64,000 nt of DNA, from assembly GCF_003026355.1 (NCBI RefSeq), contig NZ_PYON01000002.1, forward strand, positions 124,001 to 188,000. Direction: 5' to 3'. A program made the position numbers and the translations under genes. Under the pieces are notes generated by a model. It ran no database searches. It was not told the origin of the DNA and saw only the letters and a program-made list of their open reading frames with translations. Origin of the DNA: Photobacterium kishitanii (GTDB lineage Bacteria; Pseudomonadota; Gammaproteobacteria; Enterobacterales; Vibrionaceae). This document shows, piece by piece, positions 1 to 8,205 of this stretch. The first letter of the stretch is position 1. The number at the start of each line of letters is the position of its first letter.

Positions 1-1
1 T

Positions 2-2215
2 GATCATGGAAAGCAGCAAGATATCCCTGTATATGGCTTTTCTCATACCCATTTAAGTGGTACCGGTATTACAGATTTAGGTGATATATTAGTATTACCG
101 TTTACTGAAAAATCGAATGTTACTTATAATACCTTTGATAAAGCCAATGAAACCGCTACTGCGGGTTATTATGCCGTTGAATTAAATCGTGGTGAGATTA
201 AAGCAGAATTAACCACTACCGCACGGGTTGGCTATCATAAATATACCTTTGCTAAAGGTAGTACGCCTTTTATTAAATTCGATTTAGATCATACGCTAAA
301 TAAAAGTTGGGGTAACCGAACCACTGTCGGTAATATTGAAATTCTTGATGAATATACGATTCGAGGTCAACGTAGTTCCGACGGTTGGGCAAATAACCAA
401 CATATTTACTTCTATGCTAAATTTAACCAGCCAATTGTAAAAGCAACAGCATTAATCGATGGTGTTGAAACGGAAGTTAACTTAAATAACGAAAATATCG
501 AAGCCACCAAGACCATCGCTTACCTAGAATTTGCCCCAACCACTCAACCGCTGGAATTAAAAGTTGGTTTATCTCCTACTGGGGTTGAAGGTGCAGAGAA
601 TAATCTTAATACTGAAGTACCAAGCTGGGGCTTTGACGGAGTTTTAGCGCAATCTCAACAAGCATGGCATAACGAGTTAGCAAAGGTTGAAGTTGAGGGT
701 GGCACTGAAGATCAAAAAGAGATTTTCTATACTGCTATGTATCATGCCTCGATTGCACCGATGATTTTCCAAGATGTCGATGGTAAATACCGTGCTATGC
801 GTACTCAAGAGATCAAAGAAGCCGGTGAGACGCCTAACTATTCAGTGTATTCAATGTGGGATACGTTCCGTGCTTTCCACCCTCTACAAACAATCATTAA
901 CCCTCAACGAGCAACTGAATATGCTAATGATTTAATTCGTAAATACAAAGATGGCGGTATGTTACCTAAGTGGGAGCTACAAGGGCATTATACCGGCACT
1001 ATGATAGGGTTCCCTGCGATTTCAATTATTGCAGATGCGATGGCAAAAGATTTAAATGTTAATGCTCAGGATGCGTTAGAAGCGGCAGAGTTTACCGCGC
1101 GTTATCATGAGAAAAGTGAATTTCCTGATTGGACTGAAGATCAAAACATTGGTGCGGCTAACGTGGTACAAGTAAAGGTCTATGAAGAAAATGGTTTTGT
1201 TCATCATGGTTATTGGAACTCGGCATCATACACCTTAGAGTTTGCTTATGGTGATTGGGCAGTATCAGAAATTGCACGTATGGCAGGGGATGTGCAGTTA
1301 CAAGATGAATTTCTGAAGCGTGCCGATAACTGGTTGCATCATTGGGATAAAGAGACGAGCTTTTTGCGACCAAAGAACCATCCATTAAGTGTTAGCCCTA
1401 ATAAACCAGCATTGCAGTTTAATCAACCAATCGATGAGTCACGCAAAGATGAATGTGTGACGATTGATGTGGTGCAAACTGATGGTTCTATAAAAGAGAT
1501 GGAAGACTGTCCATTATTGCCATTTGACCCATACTTTGTTGATGAATTTGCCTTTACTGAAGGTAATGCATGGCAATGGAAGTTCCAGCCAATGCACGAT
1601 TTTGAGCGTTTAAAACAAGAAATCTATGCTGCTGATATGGCTAAAAATAAACCTGATATGACGCCTGAAAAATCATTTCGTGAGGACTTAGATGAGTTAT
1701 TTACTGCCCGTTCTTCAAATACGGGTGAAGAGCTGCCGGATCTAACCGGTTATATTGGTCAATATATGCATGGTAATGAACCATCGCACCATATTCCATA
1801 TTTGTACAATTTGACCGATGAGCCATGGAAAGCTCAAGAATATTTAGATCAAATCATGAACCAATTCTATACCACAGAACCAACGGGTTTAATTGGCAAT
1901 GAAGATGTTGGCCAAATGTCAGCATGGTATATCATGAGTGCATTAGGCTTTTATCAAGTGACACCTGCTGATCCTAGCTATTCAATTGGTCGTCCATTGT
2001 TTGATAAGGTGTCTATTGACGTTAAAGGCGGTGAGTTCACTATTGTTGCTGATAATAATAGCCCTGTGAATAAATATGTGCAGTCGGTAACAATTAATGG
2101 TCAAGCGTTGGGTGACAACTTAACCTTTAAGCACAGTGATATTAAAGCGGGTGGTGAATTACGGTTTGTTATGACGGGTGATAAGAAACAAGCTTTGCAG
2201 GCAACATTTAATTAG
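2..2215 (+). CDS. GH92 alpha-mannosidase, C-terminal part (gene begins before the window)
   Basis: The frame is open from base 2, so the N-terminus and any signal peptide lie outside the window. About 737 codons are visible. The family hallmark GFSHTHLSGTG lies near the start, and GNEPSHH (about 1779) and GNEDVGQMSAWY (about 1900) carry the acidic catalytic and calcium-binding residues typical of GH92. GH92 enzymes are calcium-dependent exo-acting alpha-mannosidases that trim high-mannose N-glycans, usually in the periplasm or on the surface. Linkage specificity cannot be read from the sequence. The beta-mannosidase and glycosylasparaginase nearby support an N-glycan role. A strong terminator follows directly. 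Confidence 0.93.
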   Translation, partial: DHGKQQDIPVYGFSHTHLSGTGITDLGDILVLPFTEKSNVTYNTFDKANETATAGYYAVELNRGEIKAELTTTARVGYHKYTFAKGSTPFIKFDLDHTLNKSWGNRTTVGNIEILDEYTIRGQRSSDGWANNQHIYFYAKFNQPIVKATALIDGVETEVNLNNENIEATKTIAYLEFAPTTQPLELKVGLSPTGVEGAENNLNTEVPSWGFDGVLAQSQQAWHNELAKVEVEGGTEDQKEIFYTAMYHASIAPMIFQDVDGKYRAMRTQEIKEAGETPNYSVYSMWDTFRAFHPLQTIINPQRATEYANDLIRKYKDGGMLPKWELQGHYTGTMIGFPAISIIADAMAKDLNVNAQDALEAAEFTARYHEKSEFPDWTEDQNIGAANVVQVKVYEENGFVHHGYWNSASYTLEFAYGDWAVSEIARMAGDVQLQDEFLKRADNWLHHWDKETSFLRPKNHPLSVSPNKPALQFNQPIDESRKDECVTIDVVQTDGSIKEMEDCPLLPFDPYFVDEFAFTEGNAWQWKFQPMHDFERLKQEIYAADMAKNKPDMTPEKSFREDLDELFTARSSNTGEELPDLTGYIGQYMHGNEPSHHIPYLYNLTDEPWKAQEYLDQIMNQFYTTEPTGLIGNEDVGQMSAWYIMSALGFYQVTPADPSYSIGRPLFDKVSIDVKGGEFTIVADNNSPVNKYVQSVTINGQALGDNLTFKHSDIKAGGELRFVMTGDKKQALQATFN

Positions 2216-2243
2216 AAACGGCAATAGTCATTAATCGTTAATG

Positions 2244-2280
2244 AAAGCGTGCTCTTATATAAGAGCACGCTTTTTTTATT
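2244..2280 (+). terminator. Rho-independent terminator after the GH92 gene
   Basis: A perfect stem of about 14 bp (aaagcgtgctctta paired with its complement) is followed by a run of seven T. It also lies just past the stop of the convergent lipoprotein gene and may serve both. Confidence 0.9.
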
Positions 2281-2281
2281 A

Positions 2282-3154
2282 TTAGTCAGTTGATAGATCT
2301 AACCCAAAATGATCATCACATGTCGTTTGACTGGGTTGATTGGTATTATCATAGCCACAATGATCTGTTGCGAGAATATTATATTCAGTTCGAGCTTCTG
2401 CGAGTAATTGAAAAAATTCGGTTTTAGTTACTTTGCGCTCTCGGTAATAACTCGCATAAGTCGGACTGCCAGAGAAAAACCCTTGAGCGGTGCGTACTCG
2501 AGTATCATTTGGCGGTAAGGTCGTGAGCTGATTTTGCATAATACTGCCATCTGGCATCCGCACCTGATAAAGTACACTATCATCGCCAATAAGAGTCGTT
2601 TTTGTGTCTAACGTCATACCAAAAGACTCAAATGGCCCTGATATGTTACCACTGCAATCACTGGCTTTTTGATCTGCACTGAAGATCTTTTCATTACCAT
2701 TAATACCGCAAATACCATTACCTAATGCGACGGTGGTTTCATCACATAATTCTGCTAATTTGGGTGGGTATAAAAATACATTACGTTGTTTAATTGCATT
2801 ACCAAGCACTTCTAAATGAATAAAACCTTGGTAATTATCATAACGATATGGCCAGCGGCTGGAGACTTGAGGCGTACCATCTGCGCCAAGTAAGGTATAT
2901 TCACCAACCCAGTAGCCGTTTTCTCGTTGCCATGGCGTAAAATCAAGTAATTGAAAATTTTCGACATCACACTCATCGTCTGCGGCAGCTAAAACTGGTG
3001 CTGATTGTTCAGTTTCAGTGATTGGTATTGGCGTTTCAACGACAGAGGATTCGGCATTTGTAGCTGTACTGTTGGTATTATCGTCATTACAAGCACTGAG
3101 CATGGCAGTACTTAAACATAATAATGTAGGAATAAGATAAGGAAATTTAGGCAT
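2282..3154 (-). CDS. Predicted lipoprotein of unknown function
   Basis: 290 residues. The N-terminus is a lipoprotein signal: a charged start, a hydrophobic stretch and a lipobox LSAC with Cys22. A low-complexity Asn/Thr/Ser/Glu linker (about residues 23-60) precedes a Cys-containing globular part with about eight cysteines, suggesting disulfides outside the cytoplasm. I do not recognise the family. It sits convergent to the GH92 gene and shares its terminator, so it could be an accessory surface protein of the glycan locus, but nothing in the sequence proves that. Confidence 0.75.
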   Translation of the reverse strand: MPKFPYLIPTLLCLSTAMLSACNDDNTNSTATNAESSVVETPIPITETEQSAPVLAAADDECDVENFQLLDFTPWQRENGYWVGEYTLLGADGTPQVSSRWPYRYDNYQGFIHLEVLGNAIKQRNVFLYPPKLAELCDETTVALGNGICGINGNEKIFSADQKASDCSGNISGPFESFGMTLDTKTTLIGDDSVLYQVRMPDGSIMQNQLTTLPPNDTRVRTAQGFFSGSPTYASYYRERKVTKTEFFQLLAEARTEYNILATDHCGYDNTNQPSQTTCDDHFGLDLSTD

Positions 3155-3411
3155 AAGGAAACCTACGTTATGGCAAGAATATATAAAAACCTAGCCAATT
3201 TAGATGGTTATCGATGACTTACTTTTAAGAATATGTTGTCAATTATTATGAAAGAGTAGACTTTGTTACAACTTCGTATCTTTCATACAAATTGAAACAT
3301 ATTGCTGATATTTAAAAGAAACCAGAGCGAGTATATTTTATTTCAACACCCTTTCTTCTTTTTCCATTTTCACGGTTGTTGATCTTCTCAATCGTTTCAA
3401 GGACAGCAACA

Positions 3412-3690
3412 ATGACAAGGTTTAAGTTAAGGATAACTCATGGTCTATCCCATCATCCTGATATTATAAAAGAGACCACGAATCCTCGACAGGCTTTACG
3501 TTTTCTTGAACGTGAAGTATCACCTTATACGTGTAGCTTTACTAAAATTATCACCACAGATAATAAACAGTATGTGAAAAGTGTGGCTGAGGATGATAGC
3601 CAAGCATTTCGCGATGATTATGTACCTGATAATCAGTTTGTTGTTTGGTGGCAAAGAGTGTGGGGGTTTATATCCAATAAGAGTAAATAA
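3412..3690 (+). CDS. Small hypothetical protein (92 residues)
   Basis: The start at 3412 is chosen because AAGGA lies at 3399-3403, eight bases upstream; a longer TTG start at 3376 has no such site. The product is basic at the N-terminus (MTRFKLRITHGLSHH), has no signal peptide or membrane segment, and ends in a Trp-rich patch (VVWWQRVWGF). No family is recognised. It is a single gene facing the glycosylasparaginase operon. Confidence 0.6.
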   Translation: MTRFKLRITHGLSHHPDIIKETTNPRQALRFLEREVSPYTCSFTKIITTDNKQYVKSVAEDDSQAFRDDYVPDNQFVVWWQRVWGFISNKSK

Positions 3691-3696
3691 TGACAA

Positions 3697-3742
3697 TTTT
3701 TAAAAGCGCCACCCCGCGAGTATGATCACGGCAGGGTGGGGT
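3697..3742 (-). terminator. Likely terminator of the aminopeptidase/glycosylasparaginase operon
   Basis: An imperfect GC-rich stem (CCACCC pairing with GGGTGG, interrupted) is followed on the minus strand by CGCTTTT. It lies about 40 bp past the glycosylasparaginase stop. Confidence 0.5.
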
Positions 3743-3781
3743 TGGTGTTAGCGTGGTTGCATCATTTGAAGAAGGGAATGA

Positions 3782-4708
3782 TCACTTGGTCATGATCACT
3801 TCAGCTTGACGTTCTTCAGGCTTATCCATTCCAGTTTGCCATAACCAGTAAGTAATATTACCTGGGCAATTTAAGCTCACTACTTTGTGATTACCGTGGC
3901 AATCAATCGCGTGAATAGTCACGCCCTCGGTATAACCATCCTTTAGGTAATCGAGATCACGAATCGCTTCATACACCGCTTCATCTAAACTCATGCCCAT
4001 TTTCATATACAGCACCACAGCATGAGCAGTTGAACAACGAATACTCATTTCACCGGTGTGAGTACAAGCACAAGCACCATAGCGACTGTCAGCATAAGAT
4101 CCTGCCCCAATAATTGGACTATCCCCTAAACGACCTGGGTATTTCCATGCCCAGCCAGATGTAGAAGTTGCTGCGGTAATTTTGTTATTAATATCACTGC
4201 TAAGAAAAACCGTGGTATCACGTACGCGCTCAGGATCAGTGGCGTTGTTAGAAAGTGGTGCGAGTGGCACGTTGGGAAATGCCGCTTGCTGCTCAGGAGT
4301 CATTGCGAGTGCTAATTTCTGCCACCACACTTGTTTTGAATCTTCGATAAGGTTATTACCTGCAACAGCGTCAATTTCATTAGCAAAAATAGCTGCGCCT
4401 TCACCGACTAAAATTTCATGATTGAGATCGGTCATCACCTTGTAAGCAACTTCAATCGGGTGGATATAACCTTTTAATGCACCGACAGCGCCAGTACGTA
4501 AGTTGTCACCGTCCATTACCGAGGCATCTAATTCCATTTCACCTAATACATTTGGCCAACCGCCATAGCCAACGGTGCGAACTCGTGGGTCTAACTCAAC
4601 CAATTTAATGCCTTCAACCAATGCGCGTAAGCCTTCTTCTCCAGCTTGTAAGCGACGAGCTGAGGCTTCAATGCCCGGATAGGCTTCTGAGTTTGCTAAT
4701 AAGATCAT
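3782..4708 (-). CDS. N4-(beta-N-acetylglucosaminyl)-L-asparaginase (glycosylasparaginase)
   Basis: 308 residues, Ntn-hydrolase family. Glycosylasparaginase splits the GlcNAc-Asn bond left at the end of N-glycan breakdown, giving aspartate and an aminosugar. The precursor cuts itself before a Thr that becomes the nucleophile; the matching site here is RDT-TVFL, Asp164-Thr165. The beta-subunit motifs GRLGDSPIIGAG and CACTHTGE, which line the substrate pocket, are present. There is no signal peptide, so the enzyme should be cytoplasmic. AAGGAC precedes the ATG. It is the last gene of the ABC importer/aminopeptidase operon, 13 bp after the aminopeptidase. A related plant-type asparaginase is less likely given the motifs and context. 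Confidence 0.88.
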   Translation of the reverse strand: MILLANSEAYPGIEASARRLQAGEEGLRALVEGIKLVELDPRVRTVGYGGWPNVLGEMELDASVMDGDNLRTGAVGALKGYIHPIEVAYKVMTDLNHEILVGEGAAIFANEIDAVAGNNLIEDSKQVWWQKLALAMTPEQQAAFPNVPLAPLSNNATDPERVRDTTVFLSSDINNKITAATSTSGWAWKYPGRLGDSPIIGAGSYADSRYGACACTHTGEMSIRCSTAHAVVLYMKMGMSLDEAVYEAIRDLDYLKDGYTEGVTIHAIDCHGNHKVVSLNCPGNITYWLWQTGMDKPEERQAEVIMTK

Positions 4709-4721
4709 TTTTTCGTCCTTG

Positions 4722-6119
4722 TTATTGGTGCAACTGATCTTGCAAGATCAGCTGTTGGCAGAGTTCGGTTAATAATAGGGTGCCGTAGCCTGTGGCTGCT
4801 TTGCTGTAAATTTTGCGGTGAGTCATACCGAGTGACATTGCGGCTGAATCAATATGGATCCATTTTTGATTAGGCTGAATAAAGTGTGATAAAAATGTCG
4901 CTGCCACGCAGGGACTGCCGTCAGGCTCTTCACTACCATGGCGAAGATCAGCAAAGTCACTTTCAAGGGCGGTCGTAAACATGCCACCTACTGGCATCGG
5001 CCATAGAGGCTCTGAACATGCTTGACCTGCGATGTTAGCATTAGCTATCAAGTCATGATCATTACCCATCAATGAGGCATAAGCTTTGCCGAGCGCAATC
5101 CCAGTACCGCCGGTTAAGGTCGCAATATCAACTAAATAGTCTGGCTGATAGTGCTGTTGGGCATAGTGGAGTACATCGGCAAGTACCATCCGTCCTTCAG
5201 CATCTGTAGTGATGATCTCAACACTGGTTTTATTGAGCATGGTGACCACATCGCCGGGTTTAATTGCTTTACCAGAAGGCATGTTTTCAACTAATCCACA
5301 CAATCCAATCACTCGAATCGGTAATTGCAGTTGTGCGATGGCATTTAATGCACCAACTACCGCCGCCGCACCGCCCATATCAACTTTCATGGTGCTCATA
5401 TAACGTGGCTGTTTAAGGCTAATACCACCAGTATCAAAGGTGACTCCTTTGCCGACTAAAGCCACTGTAAATTTTGGGTTTTGAGGATGATAATCGAGGC
5501 ACAATAAACGTGCTTCGCGATCACTGCCTTGAGCGATACTCATTAAACCGCCAAAACCTTGTTCAAGCATCATGGCATCATCAAGATATGATAATTCAAT
5601 GTGGTTAATGGCTAATGCTGTCACCGCTTCTACAAATGATTGCGGGTAAATAACATTCCCTGGTTTGTTGATTAATTCACGCGCAATGAGTTGACTGTGA
5701 GCCAGAATTTTACCATGGTCAAACGCATTGCTATCGGCACTATTGGCATTAACGAGGGTGAAATCTGCCACTCGCGGTGCTAAGTTAGAGTTATTACTAT
5801 GGCAATAATGATAGCTTGATAAAGCGAGTCCAAAAGACAACCATTTGAACCATTGCTGGTGGCTAAATTGAGTCGCAATATTATCGTCAATACATAGCTG
5901 TAGCGTTGTCGCTTGGGTAAATGTTGTTGCGATTAAATAACCAATATCTTGAATGTCTGCTACCGTAATTACACCTTTACTGATCTCGGCATTAAAATGA
6001 CTAATGTCTTGGTTAACGGTTAATTGCTGACTTTTTCCTAGCGTAAGATGGACTGTACGGATTAACTGATCGCACGGTTGGACACGGGAAAATGTTATCG
6101 TAAACAAAGAACTGTTCAT
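4722..6119 (-). CDS. M17 leucyl aminopeptidase family protein
   Basis: 465 residues. The C-terminal catalytic domain has the M17 metal and active-site set: Lys224 and Asp229 in LVGKGVTFDTGG, Lys236, Asp247 in KVDMGGAAAV, and Asp306/Glu308/Arg310 in TTDAEGRMVLAD. The N-terminal third is divergent and slightly short compared with housekeeping PepA (about 500 residues). M17 enzymes are cytosolic two-metal exopeptidases that remove N-terminal residues from peptides. The start overlaps the permease stop by one base. Between an importer and a glycosylasparaginase it most likely trims the peptide part of imported glycopeptides (inference). Confidence 0.92.
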   Translation of the reverse strand: MNSSLFTITFSRVQPCDQLIRTVHLTLGKSQQLTVNQDISHFNAEISKGVITVADIQDIGYLIATTFTQATTLQLCIDDNIATQFSHQQWFKWLSFGLALSSYHYCHSNNSNLAPRVADFTLVNANSADSNAFDHGKILAHSQLIARELINKPGNVIYPQSFVEAVTALAINHIELSYLDDAMMLEQGFGGLMSIAQGSDREARLLCLDYHPQNPKFTVALVGKGVTFDTGGISLKQPRYMSTMKVDMGGAAAVVGALNAIAQLQLPIRVIGLCGLVENMPSGKAIKPGDVVTMLNKTSVEIITTDAEGRMVLADVLHYAQQHYQPDYLVDIATLTGGTGIALGKAYASLMGNDHDLIANANIAGQACSEPLWPMPVGGMFTTALESDFADLRHGSEEPDGSPCVAATFLSHFIQPNQKWIHIDSAAMSLGMTHRKIYSKAATGYGTLLLTELCQQLILQDQLHQ

Positions 6120-7141
6120 TATTTAGTTCCGCCATCAGCAATTGGATGAGGCATTTCAGTTTGGGTTTGAAGTTGGTTGGTATCGCTACGCTGTTGCCAA
6201 CGACGCATACCTTTGTGAGAGCGCAATTGTGGGTTCGCAATTTCATCCACGGCGAAGTTTAATAACGATAACCCGATGGCAATAAAGATTAGTGCCAGAC
6301 ATGGCGCCAGAATTTCCCACCAAGCACCAACTAGCATTGATGATGAGGTTTGGACGTTATACAGCATCACTCCCCAGCTAATAGAATTGGGATCACCAAG
6401 ACCTAAGAATGACAAACTGGCTTCAGTCATAATTGCGAGTAGTACACAACCAATAAAACTCGCGCCAACAATGGACATTAAGTTGGGAAGGATCTCGACA
6501 GCAATAATTCGCCATGGTGATTCGCCGAGTACTTCGGCTGCCCGAATAAATTCTTTTTCCCTAACCGATAAGGTTTGAGCGCGCACGACACGCGCTCCCC
6601 ATGCCCATGAGGTAATCGCAATAACCACAGCAATTGTCAGCGGCCCTGCTTGACCGATGAAAGCCGCAATAATAAAGAGTAATGGTAACTGTGGAATCAC
6701 CAGCATGATGTTCATTGCTGCAGTTAGGATTTCATCGACCTTGCCACCAAAGTAACCAGCAGAGACACCAATAAGGGTTGCTAAAAAACACACCATTAGT
6801 CCAGCACCAAGTCCTACGGCAATGGATGTACGCGCACCATAGATCACTTGCGACCATACATCACGTCCCATACGGGTTGTCCCCAGAATGTGATCCGCGT
6901 CTTTTGACATCAGCAGGGTACGTTTGTTGGTGGCGAGGTTCGTTGCTATCCAACCATCAGGATTGTTCTGAGCCGCTTTTACCACAAAGGCTGGGTATTC
7001 ATGTGGGTAGCCAGTACCACGGTCAGGGGCGTGTTGGGTGATCAATGGGGCAAAAATAGCGGCAAATCCAAAAAGCAGCAGGAGACATAAGCCCGCTAGT
7101 GATTTTGGGTTACGGATTAATAGTTTAATAAGACCCATCAT
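6119..7141 (-). CDS. ABC importer permease, DppC/OppC type
   Basis: 340 residues. The N-terminal membrane segment, a periplasmic loop and a block of about five further segments match the DppC family. The EAA loop that contacts the ATPase is visible around EFIRAAEVLGESPWRI. GGAG lies nine bases before the ATG. It starts one base after the partner permease stop and overlaps the aminopeptidase start, so the genes are translationally linked. It should form the heterodimeric channel with the next gene for the CBP-like binding protein. No ATPase gene is found in this operon. Confidence 0.92.
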   Translation of the reverse strand: MMGLIKLLIRNPKSLAGLCLLLLFGFAAIFAPLITQHAPDRGTGYPHEYPAFVVKAAQNNPDGWIATNLATNKRTLLMSKDADHILGTTRMGRDVWSQVIYGARTSIAVGLGAGLMVCFLATLIGVSAGYFGGKVDEILTAAMNIMLVIPQLPLLFIIAAFIGQAGPLTIAVVIAITSWAWGARVVRAQTLSVREKEFIRAAEVLGESPWRIIAVEILPNLMSIVGASFIGCVLLAIMTEASLSFLGLGDPNSISWGVMLYNVQTSSSMLVGAWWEILAPCLALIFIAIGLSLLNFAVDEIANPQLRSHKGMRRWQQRSDTNQLQTQTEMPHPIADGGTK

Positions 7142-7142
7142 A

Positions 7143-8129
7143 TTATTTATCTCCTTTACGCAGGCGAGGATCTAGCACCACAATTAACAGATCAGCCATA
7201 AAATTAAAGAACAGCATAAACATGGTCATTAACAGTAATTGTCCTTGCAGGACTTGATAATCACGGGCGTGAATGGCATTTAATAGCACAGTACCAAGCC
7301 CTGGGTAGTTAAAGATCATTTCAACGATTAACTGACCACTAATAGCTGTACCTAGTGCCATTGAAAGTGCAGTGACGCTTGGTAACATAGCGTTACGTGC
7401 GGCATAGTTAAAAATCACTCGATGTTCGCTAAGACCTTTGGCTTTGGCCATGGTGATAAAATCTTCATTAAGAAGGTTAATCATGTTGTTACGCATGCTA
7501 ATTAGGAAACCACCAATTTGGCTAACAGTGGCACACAATAATGGTAGGGCGGCGTGGTACATCACATCTTTATAGAAAGCCCAACTTGACCAGTCTGGCG
7601 TGGTACCTGACGTGTAGGCATTTCCCGTTGGAAACCACTCTAAACCAATAGCAAAAGTGAACATTACCAGCATGGCAATAACGACCGATGGGATTGATTG
7701 CACCACCAACATACTTGGTGAAATAAAGCTATCGTAATAACTACCACGACGCCAAGCGGCAAAAATGCCCATTATCGAACCGATACAAAACGATAAAATA
7801 ACCGCGCTGCCAGTTAAAAATAATGACCAGCCAATAGCGCCGCCTAATAAATCATTAACCGATAACGGATAAAATTTAATTGAGGTTCCCCAATGACCCG
7901 TAAATATATTGATAAGGTAGGAAAAATATTGTTCATATAAAGGACCATCGACAAAGCCAAGTAATTTCTTCATGGCTTCTATACGCTCTGGACTTACATG
8001 TGCTGTAGCGTTGGCAAACATCATTGTCACCGGATCACCGGGCATTGCTCGAGGTAATATAAAATTTAATGTCGCCGCAAATAATAATGCGACAAAATAA
8101 AACGATAATCGCCGAAAAAAGAATCCCAT
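7143..8129 (-). CDS. ABC importer permease, DppB/OppB type
   Basis: 328 residues from the ATG at 8129, preferred over an upstream in-frame start because similarity begins at MGFFFRRLSF and AGGGAT precedes it. It has six predicted membrane segments, the DppB-type N-terminal signature ending in PRAMPGDPV, and an EAA loop near DFITMAKAKGLSEHRV. It lies downstream of the binding-protein gene with a terminator hairpin in between, and one base upstream of the DppC-type partner. Confidence 0.92.
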   Translation of the reverse strand: MGFFFRRLSFYFVALLFAATLNFILPRAMPGDPVTMMFANATAHVSPERIEAMKKLLGFVDGPLYEQYFSYLINIFTGHWGTSIKFYPLSVNDLLGGAIGWSLFLTGSAVILSFCIGSIMGIFAAWRRGSYYDSFISPSMLVVQSIPSVVIAMLVMFTFAIGLEWFPTGNAYTSGTTPDWSSWAFYKDVMYHAALPLLCATVSQIGGFLISMRNNMINLLNEDFITMAKAKGLSEHRVIFNYAARNAMLPSVTALSMALGTAISGQLIVEMIFNYPGLGTVLLNAIHARDYQVLQGQLLLMTMFMLFFNFMADLLIVVLDPRLRKGDK

Positions 8130-8165
8130 CTTAGTTATCCCTAATAAAGATATATATTCGAGAAA

Positions 8166-8200
8166 TAAAAACCGCAACCGAAAGTGCTGTTGCGGTATTT
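8166..8200 (-). terminator. Intra-operon terminator/attenuator between binding protein and permease genes
   Basis: On the minus strand ACCGCAAC pairs with GTTGCGGT across a 10-base loop, followed by TTTTT. It lies just after the binding-protein stop and before the permease start. Partial read-through would give much more binding protein than permease, the usual stoichiometry for importers. Confidence 0.8.
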
Positions 8201-8205
8201 ATTTA

